DNA of 54,678 nt from an uncultured Flammeovirgaceae bacterium (GTDB lineage Bacteria > Bacteroidota > Bacteroidia > Cytophagales > Cyclobacteriaceae). Below are positions 47,468 to 54,678 of this stretch, in pieces. The stretch's first letter is position 1, and each line of letters opens with the position of its first letter. Under the pieces are notes generated by a model. That model made no database searches. It worked only from the letters and a program-made list of their open reading frames with translations, and was not told the origin of the DNA. The stretch covers positions 1 to 54,678 of the forward strand of contig CAJXAT010000004.1 in the NCBI GenBank assembly GCA_913050055.1, in the 5' to 3' direction. The position numbers and the translations under genes were made by a program.

Positions 47468-49654
47468 TCACCTTGAGCCTGGTTGATACCTGATCTTCGC
47501 TTGAGCCTCTACATCGTCCCGATAAAAAGATACCTCTTTGAATGAATGATCTGCATACAATGTAATTTGATCATCAAAGTGGGGTGAATTAGGATCACCA
47601 CTTTGACCCCCTGCTAAAATCGATTTGGCTTGTAACCGATCCCCAAAGGAAACTACAGCCACAAAACTGTTTCCCCGAGTCCCGTACATCTTTTTAGTGT
47701 TGTTGTCATAGCGTGCGCCATAAGCAGCTAAAGCTCCCCAATTGCCCGAAGCCAATCCTATGGGTAAACTAGACTTTTCGTCACTAAAATTTTGCCTGAT
47801 GGCGCCGTCTAAACGTTGGTATCTATTGATCTGACCCCAAGCTTGATTCCAAGAACCGAAATCTTCATTCAGGTGGGCTATCGCCTTCTTGAAAATTGCC
47901 AGCCGCTCACCTACTGGAGATGCTTCACTCCAATACTGTACCAATTTTATGAATTTTAATCCACTCGGTCGGACCCCTTCCTTTACATAATGAGTCCCAT
48001 AATAATGGGCCAGTGTCATAGCAATGGATTCCTTTGAAACAGCAAAATCCCAATGACGTAATACCTCTATCGGAGCCGAAAGTAGTACTTCTTTTTCAGA
48101 CTGATCATAGGCTTTGATCAATCCTGGAATCAATATTTCGAAAGCCGGCAAATAGGGATCGTAAGCCAATGTAATGAGCTTGTCTAAATCCATATCCACA
48201 CTTTCTTTAAGTAATCTAATGGCATGAAGGCCTCTAAAATTTTCTTCATCTTTTGACATGTAATAAGGATAATCCTCCTTTTTTGGACTAAATTGATCCG
48301 CAGAAGTAAAAGGAGTTGAATTGCAATTTTGAATCCACCCATTGAGAGGATTGATGACCTTAATGGCCTCAGCAACAGCATGCAATCCTTTCCAGTCCGT
48401 GGCAGGATTACTTCCATCTACGGGTTTACTGTAATCAAATTTTATATCCCTTTTGGGAATGAAATTGCCATGATAATAGGCAATATTTCCTTGTGCATCC
48501 GCGTAAACAGTATTATTGGAAGAGTTCGTACGCATATCCATCATTTCATTGAATTCCTCCAAACCATGCACTTTGGTTCGAATATAAGACTGTGTTAATG
48601 CCTCAATGGGTTTCCACATTAATGCAGTTGCCGTCCATTTATCAGCCGTCATATGGGTGATCGGGCCGTGATGTGTACGATAAGTCGTGACGCTTTTCTC
48701 CATGATTTTATCCCCTTGCTTGTATTTCAGCTTGACCTCATAGGAAGAAATCGGTCTCAATTCTTCACCATATTTATAATAATAACCTCCTTCTTTTTCA
48801 TGTACCTCTTCCACAAATTCATCAATAACATCTGTATAGGTACTGGTGTGCATCCAGCCCGCTTTTTCATTAAAGCCTTGATAAACAAAAAACTGGCCCC
48901 AAGTCACAGCTCCATAGGCGTTTAAGCCCTCTTCACTCACGACATGAACTTCTCCCCGAAAGAAAAAAGAGGTATGAGGATTGATCAGCAGCAAGGTATT
49001 TCCCGATGTCGTTCGTTCCCCACCAATGGCCATACCATTAGACCCTTGCGGTTCCATCAAATATTCATGGTTCAGTGTTTGGCGATCATTGGTGATGAGC
49101 GAAAGTGGCTTTACTCCCTCATAAAAAGCTTTTATTTGAGGTATTGGCACCCGCTCGATATCTCCTCCAATGGATCCTTCGCTAAAATAAAATGGCATCC
49201 AAGGTTCAAAATGGTTCAATAACTCTGGTTTTACTTCTGGATGGGTATATAAATAATAATTAATGCCTGCTGCAAAAGCATCGCAAAGTTCCTGTAGCCA
49301 CTTGGGACTGGCTTCATAAGCGTCGATTGCCTCGTTTTTGGTCATAAACAGATGGGCTCTCAAATCACTATAAAGGGCCTCCTCTCCGATTACCTCCGCC
49401 AATCGCCCAATCGCCCAAATATAATTTCGCTCCACCCTGTGAAAATCATCTTCACATTGAGCATATAAGAGCCCAAAAACCGCATCAGCATCTGTTTTTC
49501 CATAAATATGTGGGACTCCAAAATCATCTCTGATGATCTCAACTTGCACAGCCTGTGTCTCCCACTGATCAATTTCTGTCGTCTTTGAGATTTCCCCAGC
49601 ACACCCCAGTAATCCTACTGAAATGAGTAAATAAAAATAGCTGTCTGTTTTCAT
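47468..49654 (-). CDS. Penicillin-amidase-family (Ntn hydrolase) acylase, lipoprotein
   Basis: Hydrolyses amide bonds of acyl-amino compounds (the family includes penicillin G acylase and acyl-homoserine-lactone acylases). The preproprotein has a lipoprotein signal with lipobox GLLGC, an alpha chain beginning EIIRDDFGVPHIYG, the autocleavage site MEPQGSNGMAIGG whose Ser becomes the N-terminal nucleophile of the beta chain, and NNTVYADAQGNIAYYH (NxxxAD), typical of the oxyanion site. About 728 residues from the Met at 49654; the frame also starts at 49672. A lipid-anchored form is unusual next to secreted relatives. The substrate is unknown. Confidence 0.9.
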   Translation of the reverse strand: MKTDSYFYLLISVGLLGCAGEISKTTEIDQWETQAVQVEIIRDDFGVPHIYGKTDADAVFGLLYAQCEDDFHRVERNYIWAIGRLAEVIGEEALYSDLRAHLFMTKNEAIDAYEASPKWLQELCDAFAAGINYYLYTHPEVKPELLNHFEPWMPFYFSEGSIGGDIERVPIPQIKAFYEGVKPLSLITNDRQTLNHEYLMEPQGSNGMAIGGERTTSGNTLLLINPHTSFFFRGEVHVVSEEGLNAYGAVTWGQFFVYQGFNEKAGWMHTSTYTDVIDEFVEEVHEKEGGYYYKYGEELRPISSYEVKLKYKQGDKIMEKSVTTYRTHHGPITHMTADKWTATALMWKPIEALTQSYIRTKVHGLEEFNEMMDMRTNSSNNTVYADAQGNIAYYHGNFIPKRDIKFDYSKPVDGSNPATDWKGLHAVAEAIKVINPLNGWIQNCNSTPFTSADQFSPKKEDYPYYMSKDEENFRGLHAIRLLKESVDMDLDKLITLAYDPYLPAFEILIPGLIKAYDQSEKEVLLSAPIEVLRHWDFAVSKESIAMTLAHYYGTHYVKEGVRPSGLKFIKLVQYWSEASPVGERLAIFKKAIAHLNEDFGSWNQAWGQINRYQRLDGAIRQNFSDEKSSLPIGLASGNWGALAAYGARYDNNTKKMYGTRGNSFVAVVSFGDRLQAKSILAGGQSGDPNSPHFDDQITLYADHSFKEVSFYRDDVEAQAKIRYQPGSR

Positions 49655-49899
49655 GATTTTTTTCAACCTCATAAATGAAGTTATTCATAAAAAAATTGAT
49701 AAAAAAGCAGGTTGTGACGATCGGTCTGTAAACAGACACTAATATTGGCTTCAACTAATCATCTCATTAAATTTGACCCTAATCACTAAAAAGCAATCTA
49801 AATACCTCGCCATTAATCTCACGTCCAAAATACTATCTATATTTTCATTATTCTTGTAACCTTATGAAAAACATATTCACCACACATTTCCCAAATTCT

Positions 49900-50886
49900 A
49901 TGAAAGGTTTGGTCCTAAAAAAATTTGATGAAGGCCTCGCCATTGAAGAATTAGAAGTCCCCAAGCCTGCCAAAGGAGAGGTATTGGTGAAAATTGATAG
50001 TGCCCCTATCAACCCTTCAGATTGGGCCTTTTTGAGAGGCTTGTATGCTTCTCCAAAAAAATTGCCCGTAGTGGCTGGTTTTGAAGGTAGCGGCATCGTA
50101 ATGGCTACTGGAAATGATTTCTTTTCAAGGAGATTATTAGGTAAAAAAGTGGCCTGTTTTGCCCCTCCTGCTGGAAATGGTACGTGGGCAGAATACACGC
50201 TAATCCAAGCCGCAACCGCCATCCCCTTGAAAAAGAATTTAAGTTTAGAACAAGGATCGATGTTATTGGTCAATCCTTTATCCGTGATCGCATTGATCAG
50301 CATTGCCAAAAAAAAACGGAGCCATGCCATCGCCAATACGGCAGCGGCCAGCGCTCTAGGCCAACTATTGGATAAAATGTGTAGGCAAAATGGCCTTCAA
50401 TGTATCAATATTGTGCGGCGACCCGAACAAGTTGAGTTGCTTAAGAAAAATGGTGCTCAATTTATAATTGATAGTTCGTCTCCTAATTTTAATACCGAAA
50501 TGCGTGACTTATGTAAACAACTAAATGTGAAAATCGCTTTTGATGCCCTTTCAGGAGCCATAGTCTCCCAACTATTGGCCGCCTTGCCCAAGGGTGGAGA
50601 AGTGATAGTCTATGGCGCTTTGTCTGAGCAAGAAATGATGGTTCCCCATGGAAGATTTATTTTTGAAGGTAAAAAAATAAGTGGTTTTTGGCTTTCTCAA
50701 TGGATCAATCAGCAATCAATGTTCACCCTACTGCAAGCTTTTAATAAGGTGCAAAAATTTTTAGGTACTCAGCATGAAATTCAAATAAGAGACCGGATGT
50801 CATTGACACAAGTCATTGAAGGCCTAAATACCTTTCCCGAAAATATGTCTGCAGGAAAAATTCTAGTCAAACCATGGCAGCTATAA
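49900..50886 (+). CDS. MDR-superfamily zinc-independent alcohol dehydrogenase / quinone reductase-like
   Basis: A 328-residue NAD(P)H-dependent oxidoreductase. The N-terminal GroES-like domain shows EVLVKIDSAPINPSDWAFLRG and VAGFEGSGIV; the Rossmann domain has AAASALGQLLDKMCRQNG followed by CINIVRR, which matches enoyl/quinone reductase-type MDR proteins, and FDALSGA. The zinc ligands of classical alcohol dehydrogenases are missing, so it likely reduces an activated double bond. The frame opens at ATG 49864, but the Met at 49900 (MKGLVLKKFDEG) matches the family start. It stands divergent from the acylase gene. Confidence 0.85.
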   Translation: MKGLVLKKFDEGLAIEELEVPKPAKGEVLVKIDSAPINPSDWAFLRGLYASPKKLPVVAGFEGSGIVMATGNDFFSRRLLGKKVACFAPPAGNGTWAEYTLIQAATAIPLKKNLSLEQGSMLLVNPLSVIALISIAKKKRSHAIANTAAASALGQLLDKMCRQNGLQCINIVRRPEQVELLKKNGAQFIIDSSSPNFNTEMRDLCKQLNVKIAFDALSGAIVSQLLAALPKGGEVIVYGALSEQEMMVPHGRFIFEGKKISGFWLSQWINQQSMFTLLQAFNKVQKFLGTQHEIQIRDRMSLTQVIEGLNTFPENMSAGKILVKPWQL

Positions 50887-50985
50887 TATTAATGATCCAC
50901 TAAAATCACTTTGGAAATAATACCAATAAATCAATAAAAGTACCTTTATATCTTCCACAAATGAACTCTCATTGACCTTCTAAAT

Positions 50986-51978
50986 ATGAAAGAAATAAGC
51001 TTGAATAGCTCTCAAAATGAACTCAAACGCATACTTATCAAAAATGGTTGGATGCTTGAGGAAGACCAAATTATACATGTAGAAACACCGGGAGCAGGTA
51101 ATATGAATGTTGTACTTCGCATCACCGCTCAAAAGGGTAGTATCATACTCAAACAGTCAAGGGCTTACGTCAACAAATATCCCCAAATACCGGCTCCCAT
51201 TGATCGCATTGAGGTTGAAAACCAATTTTATGAATTAGTTCATACCTCTTCATGCAGTCCTTACCTTCCCAAACTCCTCGGGTTTGACCGCGTTAATAAG
51301 CTCTTATTCATAGAGGATTTAGGCAGGTTTTCTGATTATCAAGTCCTCTATCAAAATAAGGTTGATTTATCTCAAAAAGATTATGTCGAGATCCTTTCTT
51401 TTTTGCATCAACTACATCATACGTCATTCAATACGTCACAGCGCGCAAAATTTCCAAAAAATTTAGCCCTCCGACAGCTTAATCATGAGCATTTATTCGT
51501 TTATCCCTACTCTGAAGAAAATGACTTTGACCTCAATGAAATAAAACCAGGCCTTCAACAACTGGCCCATAAAATGAGACAGGACATCGCATTAAAAAAG
51601 GCAGCTATCCAATTGGGAAAACGATATCTCTCTGAGGGTACTTCACTACTCCATGGCGATTACTATCCAGGAAGTTGGTTAAAAACGGATTTCGGTTTTC
51701 GTGTCATTGATCCTGAATTTTGTTTTTTTGGGCCCAAAGAGTATGATCTCGGAGTACTTAGGGCACATCTCAGGATGGCAGAACAACCGATCTCCTATTT
51801 AAATGACTTTTGGAAGCATTATCCAGCATCAGGAATAGACTTTTCTTTAGTGCGTCAGTTTGAAGGTATGGAACTCATCCGCAGAATCATTGGATTGGCT
51901 CAATTGCCCCTCCACCTAAATCTTGAACAAAGAGAAAAATTACTGGAAGAAGGAATACATTTATTGATGGATGGATGA
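50986..51978 (+). CDS. Phosphotransferase of the APH/choline-kinase family, MTR-kinase-like
   Basis: A 330-residue cytoplasmic small-molecule kinase. It has SIILKQS (ATP lysine) near 52-58, LFIEDLG at the hinge, the catalytic loop SLLHGDYYPGSWL (about 220-232) and the metal-binding VIDPEFCFFGPKEYDLG (about 239-255). The DPEF-F-GP form is characteristic of 5-methylthioribose kinases (MtnK), yet the protein is shorter and lacks some MtnK regions, and no methionine-salvage genes adjoin it. The substrate is therefore uncertain. Its end overlaps the convergent MFS gene by 18 nt. Confidence 0.8.
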   Translation: MKEISLNSSQNELKRILIKNGWMLEEDQIIHVETPGAGNMNVVLRITAQKGSIILKQSRAYVNKYPQIPAPIDRIEVENQFYELVHTSSCSPYLPKLLGFDRVNKLLFIEDLGRFSDYQVLYQNKVDLSQKDYVEILSFLHQLHHTSFNTSQRAKFPKNLALRQLNHEHLFVYPYSEENDFDLNEIKPGLQQLAHKMRQDIALKKAAIQLGKRYLSEGTSLLHGDYYPGSWLKTDFGFRVIDPEFCFFGPKEYDLGVLRAHLRMAEQPISYLNDFWKHYPASGIDFSLVRQFEGMELIRRIIGLAQLPLHLNLEQREKLLEEGIHLLMDG

Positions 51979-53232
51979 TACTGATTTTCTAAACGCCCAC
52001 GTAGCCACTATACCTAAAAGAGAAAAAACTGCCAAAAGAGAAAAAACTGACCTATAGCCAGCCCCTCCAGGAGCACTGTCTAATAAATACCCAATGATCG
52101 GTCCAGAGAAAATATCAGGCGTATAGGCAATAAAACTGATGACTCCGACTGCAGTCCCCGTTAAAGTGAGGGGTATAAGTCCCTCTTTCAAAATAGAAAA
52201 ATAAAGGGCGCGCAAAGCATATATCCCGACAGCTGATAAAGCGATTCCTATAAAAAATAACCCATTCAATCCGGGATTGATGATGCCTGACGCAAAGAAT
52301 ATACTCCCCAAAAACATCATTACAAAGGCCAATAAAATGAGGGAAGAACCCTGAGTGCGATCCGCCAATAAACCAATAATCACGCCCACTACAGGTCTTA
52401 AATACAGCAGTATGGACCCTATTCCTGCGGCGGTAATTTCATCATAAAGCATGACTTCCTTGGCATATAAAGAAAATATATCAGTCACTTTATAGCCCAT
52501 GTATGCACAAAATACTATCATGGTCAAATACCAAACTGAGGGCATATTAATGACCTTCATAAAATCACGCCAAACAAAAACCTGCGACGCATCCGTTGAA
52601 ACATTAGGCTCCCCGTTTTTATCTAAAAAGAAAAAAACCAGAACACCAATGGCTGCAACAAACAGGCAAGTGAAGACCAGTACTCCGTTAAAAGCCTCTC
52701 GTCGCTCAGACAAAGTTAAATTTGTAGCATCTCCCATGTAATGAGCAAAAATTAATATACCGACAGAACTCAATATCGCAGCTACCAGTCCCCTACCCCC
52801 ATCTAAAAAGCCAAAGGCTATCCCTTGGTTTTTGGTTCCACCCCAAATCCTGGTCTGTTTGATCATAGCCCCCCAAAATAAAAAGATAGAAGTAAATCCC
52901 CAATAACCATACAGCCATTTGAGATCTTTATAAGTGGGATAGTTGGTCATCCAAACGCCTCCTAATGCCGTAAACACTAAAGCCAAGGCCATCAATATCC
53001 GAGGTGAAAACTTATCAGCTAACGTCCCACCAAAAAAGTAAGAGAACAACCCTACCAAACCATAAACAGAAAAGCAAATACCCAGTTCATAATTAGTCAA
53101 CTCAAATAGATCTAGAAAAGTGGGCCTAAATACACGTTGGATTACAAAAGGTAAAAAAAATACGGATTCGCCAGCCAAGATGATTAATATAATGGGAAAC
53201 AGTGTTTTCTTTTGAATCTGTGTATTTATCAT
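51961..53232 (-). CDS. MFS transporter
   Basis: A 423-residue inner-membrane transporter with twelve TM helices. The helix 2-3 loop has the family-like GLFSYFFGGTLADKFSPR, and GAMIKQTRIWGGTKNQGIAFGFLDGGRGLVAA in the middle resembles the organic-phosphate/nitrate or sugar-phosphate type. The frame opens at 53316, but the 28 extra residues are not conserved-looking; the Met at 53232 (MINTQIQKKT) is followed within ten residues by TM1. The substrate cannot be told. It is convergent with the APH-type kinase gene, overlapping it slightly. Confidence 0.85.
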   Translation of the reverse strand: MINTQIQKKTLFPIILIILAGESVFFLPFVIQRVFRPTFLDLFELTNYELGICFSVYGLVGLFSYFFGGTLADKFSPRILMALALVFTALGGVWMTNYPTYKDLKWLYGYWGFTSIFLFWGAMIKQTRIWGGTKNQGIAFGFLDGGRGLVAAILSSVGILIFAHYMGDATNLTLSERREAFNGVLVFTCLFVAAIGVLVFFFLDKNGEPNVSTDASQVFVWRDFMKVINMPSVWYLTMIVFCAYMGYKVTDIFSLYAKEVMLYDEITAAGIGSILLYLRPVVGVIIGLLADRTQGSSLILLAFVMMFLGSIFFASGIINPGLNGLFFIGIALSAVGIYALRALYFSILKEGLIPLTLTGTAVGVISFIAYTPDIFSGPIIGYLLDSAPGGAGYRSVFSLLAVFSLLGIVATWAFRKSVSSIHQ

Positions 53233-53510
53233 CTCCACAATGCTAGTACATTCTGATCCCTTAGAAAAATAGGTAGTCAAATTCCCATTTTTTCTTACTA
53301 TTGGGTAACCAAGCATCCTGTATTAAAAAATCTATATAAACACTTTCCGAATATTGATTTATTAAAATAAGTCATTCATGGTTTTATCGCATACCATCAC
53401 ATTAAAAAAATAAAATATAGGTCTTAAATATTATTAGCCTTAATTCGTTACCGGTTAAATCGGCTTAAGTCCTTAACTTTAACATGTCAGCGCTATCAAA
53501 AATTTCAAGA

Positions 53511-53615
53511 ATGAAACACATTGTAATTATCGGAAATGGGATCTCTGGAGTGACTGCTGCCCGGCACATCAGAAAAAACTCAGAAAACCAGATTACCCTT
53601 GTTTCTGGAGAAGCA
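53511..53615 (+). CDS. N-terminal fragment of an NAD(P)/FAD-dependent oxidoreductase (broken at a junction)
   Basis: Begins MKHIVIIGNGISGVTAARHI, the dinucleotide-binding GxGxxG of an FAD-linked pyridine nucleotide-disulfide-type oxidoreductase, then NQITLVSGE, the usual second-strand region. After about 33 codons the reading continues out of homology into antisense of a maf gene and reaches a stop at 53679-53681. In Bacteroidota such proteins run to about 450 residues, so nine-tenths of the gene is missing. The break coincides with the chimeric boundary near 53605-53620. Confidence 0.75.
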
Positions 53616-53746
53616 CCTTCTTTCACTAAAGAATTTTTTATAGCATCCTCATCAATATTAGCTGGTTCAACTAAACATTGAATATTATTATTATTTAAAA
53701 TATCTTTTCTTACTTTGCTTTTTGATGCTAAAATAACTTTAAGCAT
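53612..53746 (-). CDS. maf: Partial Maf-like septum formation inhibitor / nucleotide pyrophosphatase
   Basis: Only the first 45 residues are present, starting MLKVILASKSKVRKDIL with the Maf signature, then VEPANIDEDAIKNSLVKEGASPE. The gene is cut at the boundary near 53612. Its sequence style is Pelagibacterales-like. Its start overlaps the end of ppsR by 8 nt, as in alphaproteobacterial ppsR-maf clusters. Confidence 0.75.
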
Positions 53747-54290
53747 TTTTTTTTTTAATTTCATACATTTTAATAATAGAGGCTGCTGTTTCTTCTACAG
53801 ATTTTCTAGTTACATCTATTACTGGCCATTTATATTTTTGAAAAGTTTTTTTTGACATTTCTACTTCTTCATTAATTTTTTTTAAATCAGTATAATTTTT
53901 TCCCCTAACTTCATTTAATGTATTCATTCTAGTTTTTCTAATTTCAATTAACCTTTCTGGATCTACAGTTAGTCCCACTATACATTTTATATTTTTGTTT
54001 TTTTTAAGAAAATCAGGTATTGAATTTTCATTTACCAATGGAATATTTGAAGTTTTATAACCTTTATTTGCTAAATATATTGATGTAGGAGTTTTACTCG
54101 TTCTGCTGACCCCAAGTAAAATTATATCTGACTTTTCAATATCTTCTGTTTGATTTCCATCATCATGGTTCATTGTGAATTGAATGGCTTCAATTCTTTC
54201 ATAGTACTCCTCATTTAAAGTGTGTTGTCCGCTAGGTTGATGTGAAGCTTTTTGATTAAATATTTTGGAAAAACTAAGTATGAGATCTCC
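53739..54290 (-). CDS. ppsR: Partial pyruvate, phosphate dikinase regulatory protein (DUF299)
   Basis: Bifunctional kinase/phosphorylase family that controls PPDK or PEP synthase. About 183 C-terminal residues remain of the usual 270-280: GDLILSFSKIF near the break, RIEAIQFTMNHDDG, the P-loop ILLGVSRTSKTPTSIYLA, VGLTVDPERL and the terminal WPVIDVTRKSVEETAA. The frame runs beyond 54290 only as antisense of the amidohydrolase fragment. Alphaproteobacterial type, out of place in this contig. Confidence 0.82.
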   Translation of the reverse strand, partial: GDLILSFSKIFNQKASHQPSGQHTLNEEYYERIEAIQFTMNHDDGNQTEDIEKSDIILLGVSRTSKTPTSIYLANKGYKTSNIPLVNENSIPDFLKKNKNIKCIVGLTVDPERLIEIRKTRMNTLNEVRGKNYTDLKKINEEVEMSKKTFQKYKWPVIDVTRKSVEETAASIIKMYEIKKKNA

Positions 54291-54678
54291 TAGAGCACCA
54301 AAACAAGGAATTTTCAGAGGGCAAACAGGAATAATAAATTTGAAAGATAAGCCAAAGCCAATAAAATCGTCTGTAGCACAGGTAATTGATTTTAGGTATA
54401 GAGCAAAAGGTAAACGGACATACCCAAGATCACTCCTGGGTGTCATAGCGCATATCCGTCAGACTTTCTATGACTCTGAATGGTATCTAAAAGCCCAGGA
54501 GATTTTCGAGAAATATCCTGCTGAGAATGAGCCACTTTCCTCAAATATCTCTCTTGAAGGTCTTGGAATGTCACGAACATTAAATAAGCCATTTATTTTT
54601 GTTACCTCAAATGAAAATTATTCGGACAAAGCGATGAATATTTCCAATGAGTTTAACCTGAACACATGGATATTAGGG
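54283..54678 (+). CDS. Internal fragment of a Bacteroidota amidohydrolase-family protein, running off the window
   Basis: From 54283 the frame is open to the window end (132 codons): SPRAPKQGIFRGQTGIINL, then SVAQVIDFRY, LGVIAHIRQTFYDSEWY, and PFIFVTSNENYSDKAMNI. This resembles the middle of exported Bacteroidota amidohydrolases related to imidazolonepropionase. Neither the start nor the metal-binding HxH motif is present, because the 5' part was replaced by the foreign fragment. Confidence 0.6.

Larger units (their letters stand above)
53611..54290. other. Foreign inverted fragment, probable assembly or amplification chimera
   Basis: Both ends cut through genes: an oxidoreductase and a maf gene at the left edge, a ppsR and an amidohydrolase gene at the right. 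The fragment holds adjacent ppsR and maf in the order typical of alphaproteobacteria, with lower G+C and more Ile/Lys/Asn codons than the rest. Nothing resembles a transposon end, and both boundaries show only short shared sequence. Confidence 0.8.

Noticed and set aside
53611-54290. Horizontal transfer of ppsR-maf into the Bacteroidota chromosome
   Set aside because: Both foreign genes and both host genes are cut mid-frame at the borders, with no mobile element; a chimera explains this more simply.

Overview
The window reads as an AT-rich chromosome segment of a free-living, probably marine member of the Bacteroidota, outside the classic Flavobacteriaceae pattern. Support comes from gene families: an orphan type IX secretion (T9SS) sorting domain, DUF2723 and DUF5723 proteins, PD40/OmpA envelope proteins, many lipoproteins with short lipoboxes, a complex I (nuoABCD) block, and several upstream regions carrying the Bacteroidota -7 element TAnnTTTG instead of a clear Shine-Dalgarno. 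No phage, CRISPR array, insertion sequence or plasmid module was seen.

Layout. 0.1-2.3 kb: terminator-like hairpin and two glycosyltransferases. 2.3-7.8 kb: housekeeping genes (ahcY and birA leftward, rsfS, ftsH and lpxH rightward from a compact divergent promoter region). 7.9-10 kb: a GT-B glycosyltransferase abutting an uncharacterised kinase-like gene. 10-15.6 kb: leftward GH20 hexosaminidase, a phosphoribosyltransferase with an Lrp/AsnC regulator, a TPR exported protein, then a rightward membrane-protein pseudogene. 15.7-25.7 kb: envelope block with a DUF2723 membrane protein, a tiny T9SS sorting-domain protein, and a three-gene set (PD40-OmpA, acidic lipoprotein, DUF5723-OmpA) in which two different N-termini carry the same C-terminal module. 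25.7-28.4 kb: nuoABCD. 28.5-33 kb: small membrane protein, dienelactone hydrolase, AGCS symporter and hutI. 33-37 kb: Fe3+-type ABC importer. 37-38.7 kb: rarA and a tRNA-Ser(UGA) with its own promoter and terminator. 39-43.4 kb: GH16 glucanase, small membrane proteins (DUF2834, two DoxX, DUF3784) and an exported NTF2-like repeat protein. 43.7-53.2 kb: peptide and amino-acid catabolic genes (M81 peptidase, PLP lyase, Ntn acylase), DUF3050, an MDR oxidoreductase, an APH-type kinase and an MFS transporter.

The last kilobase is not contiguous biology. At about 53.61 kb a Bacteroidota FAD oxidoreductase gene stops after about 33 codons and runs into an inverted fragment with partial maf and ppsR genes of Pelagibacterales/alphaproteobacterial type. 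At about 54.29 kb this changes again into the interior of a Bacteroidota-type amidohydrolase gene. I read this as an amplification or assembly chimera.

The most interesting candidate biology is the glycosyltransferase/kinase-like pair at 7857-9974 and the module-swapped OmpA/lipoprotein locus at 19363-25697, which resembles the T9SS protein PorE in domain plan. All function calls come from reading motifs; no database search was run.
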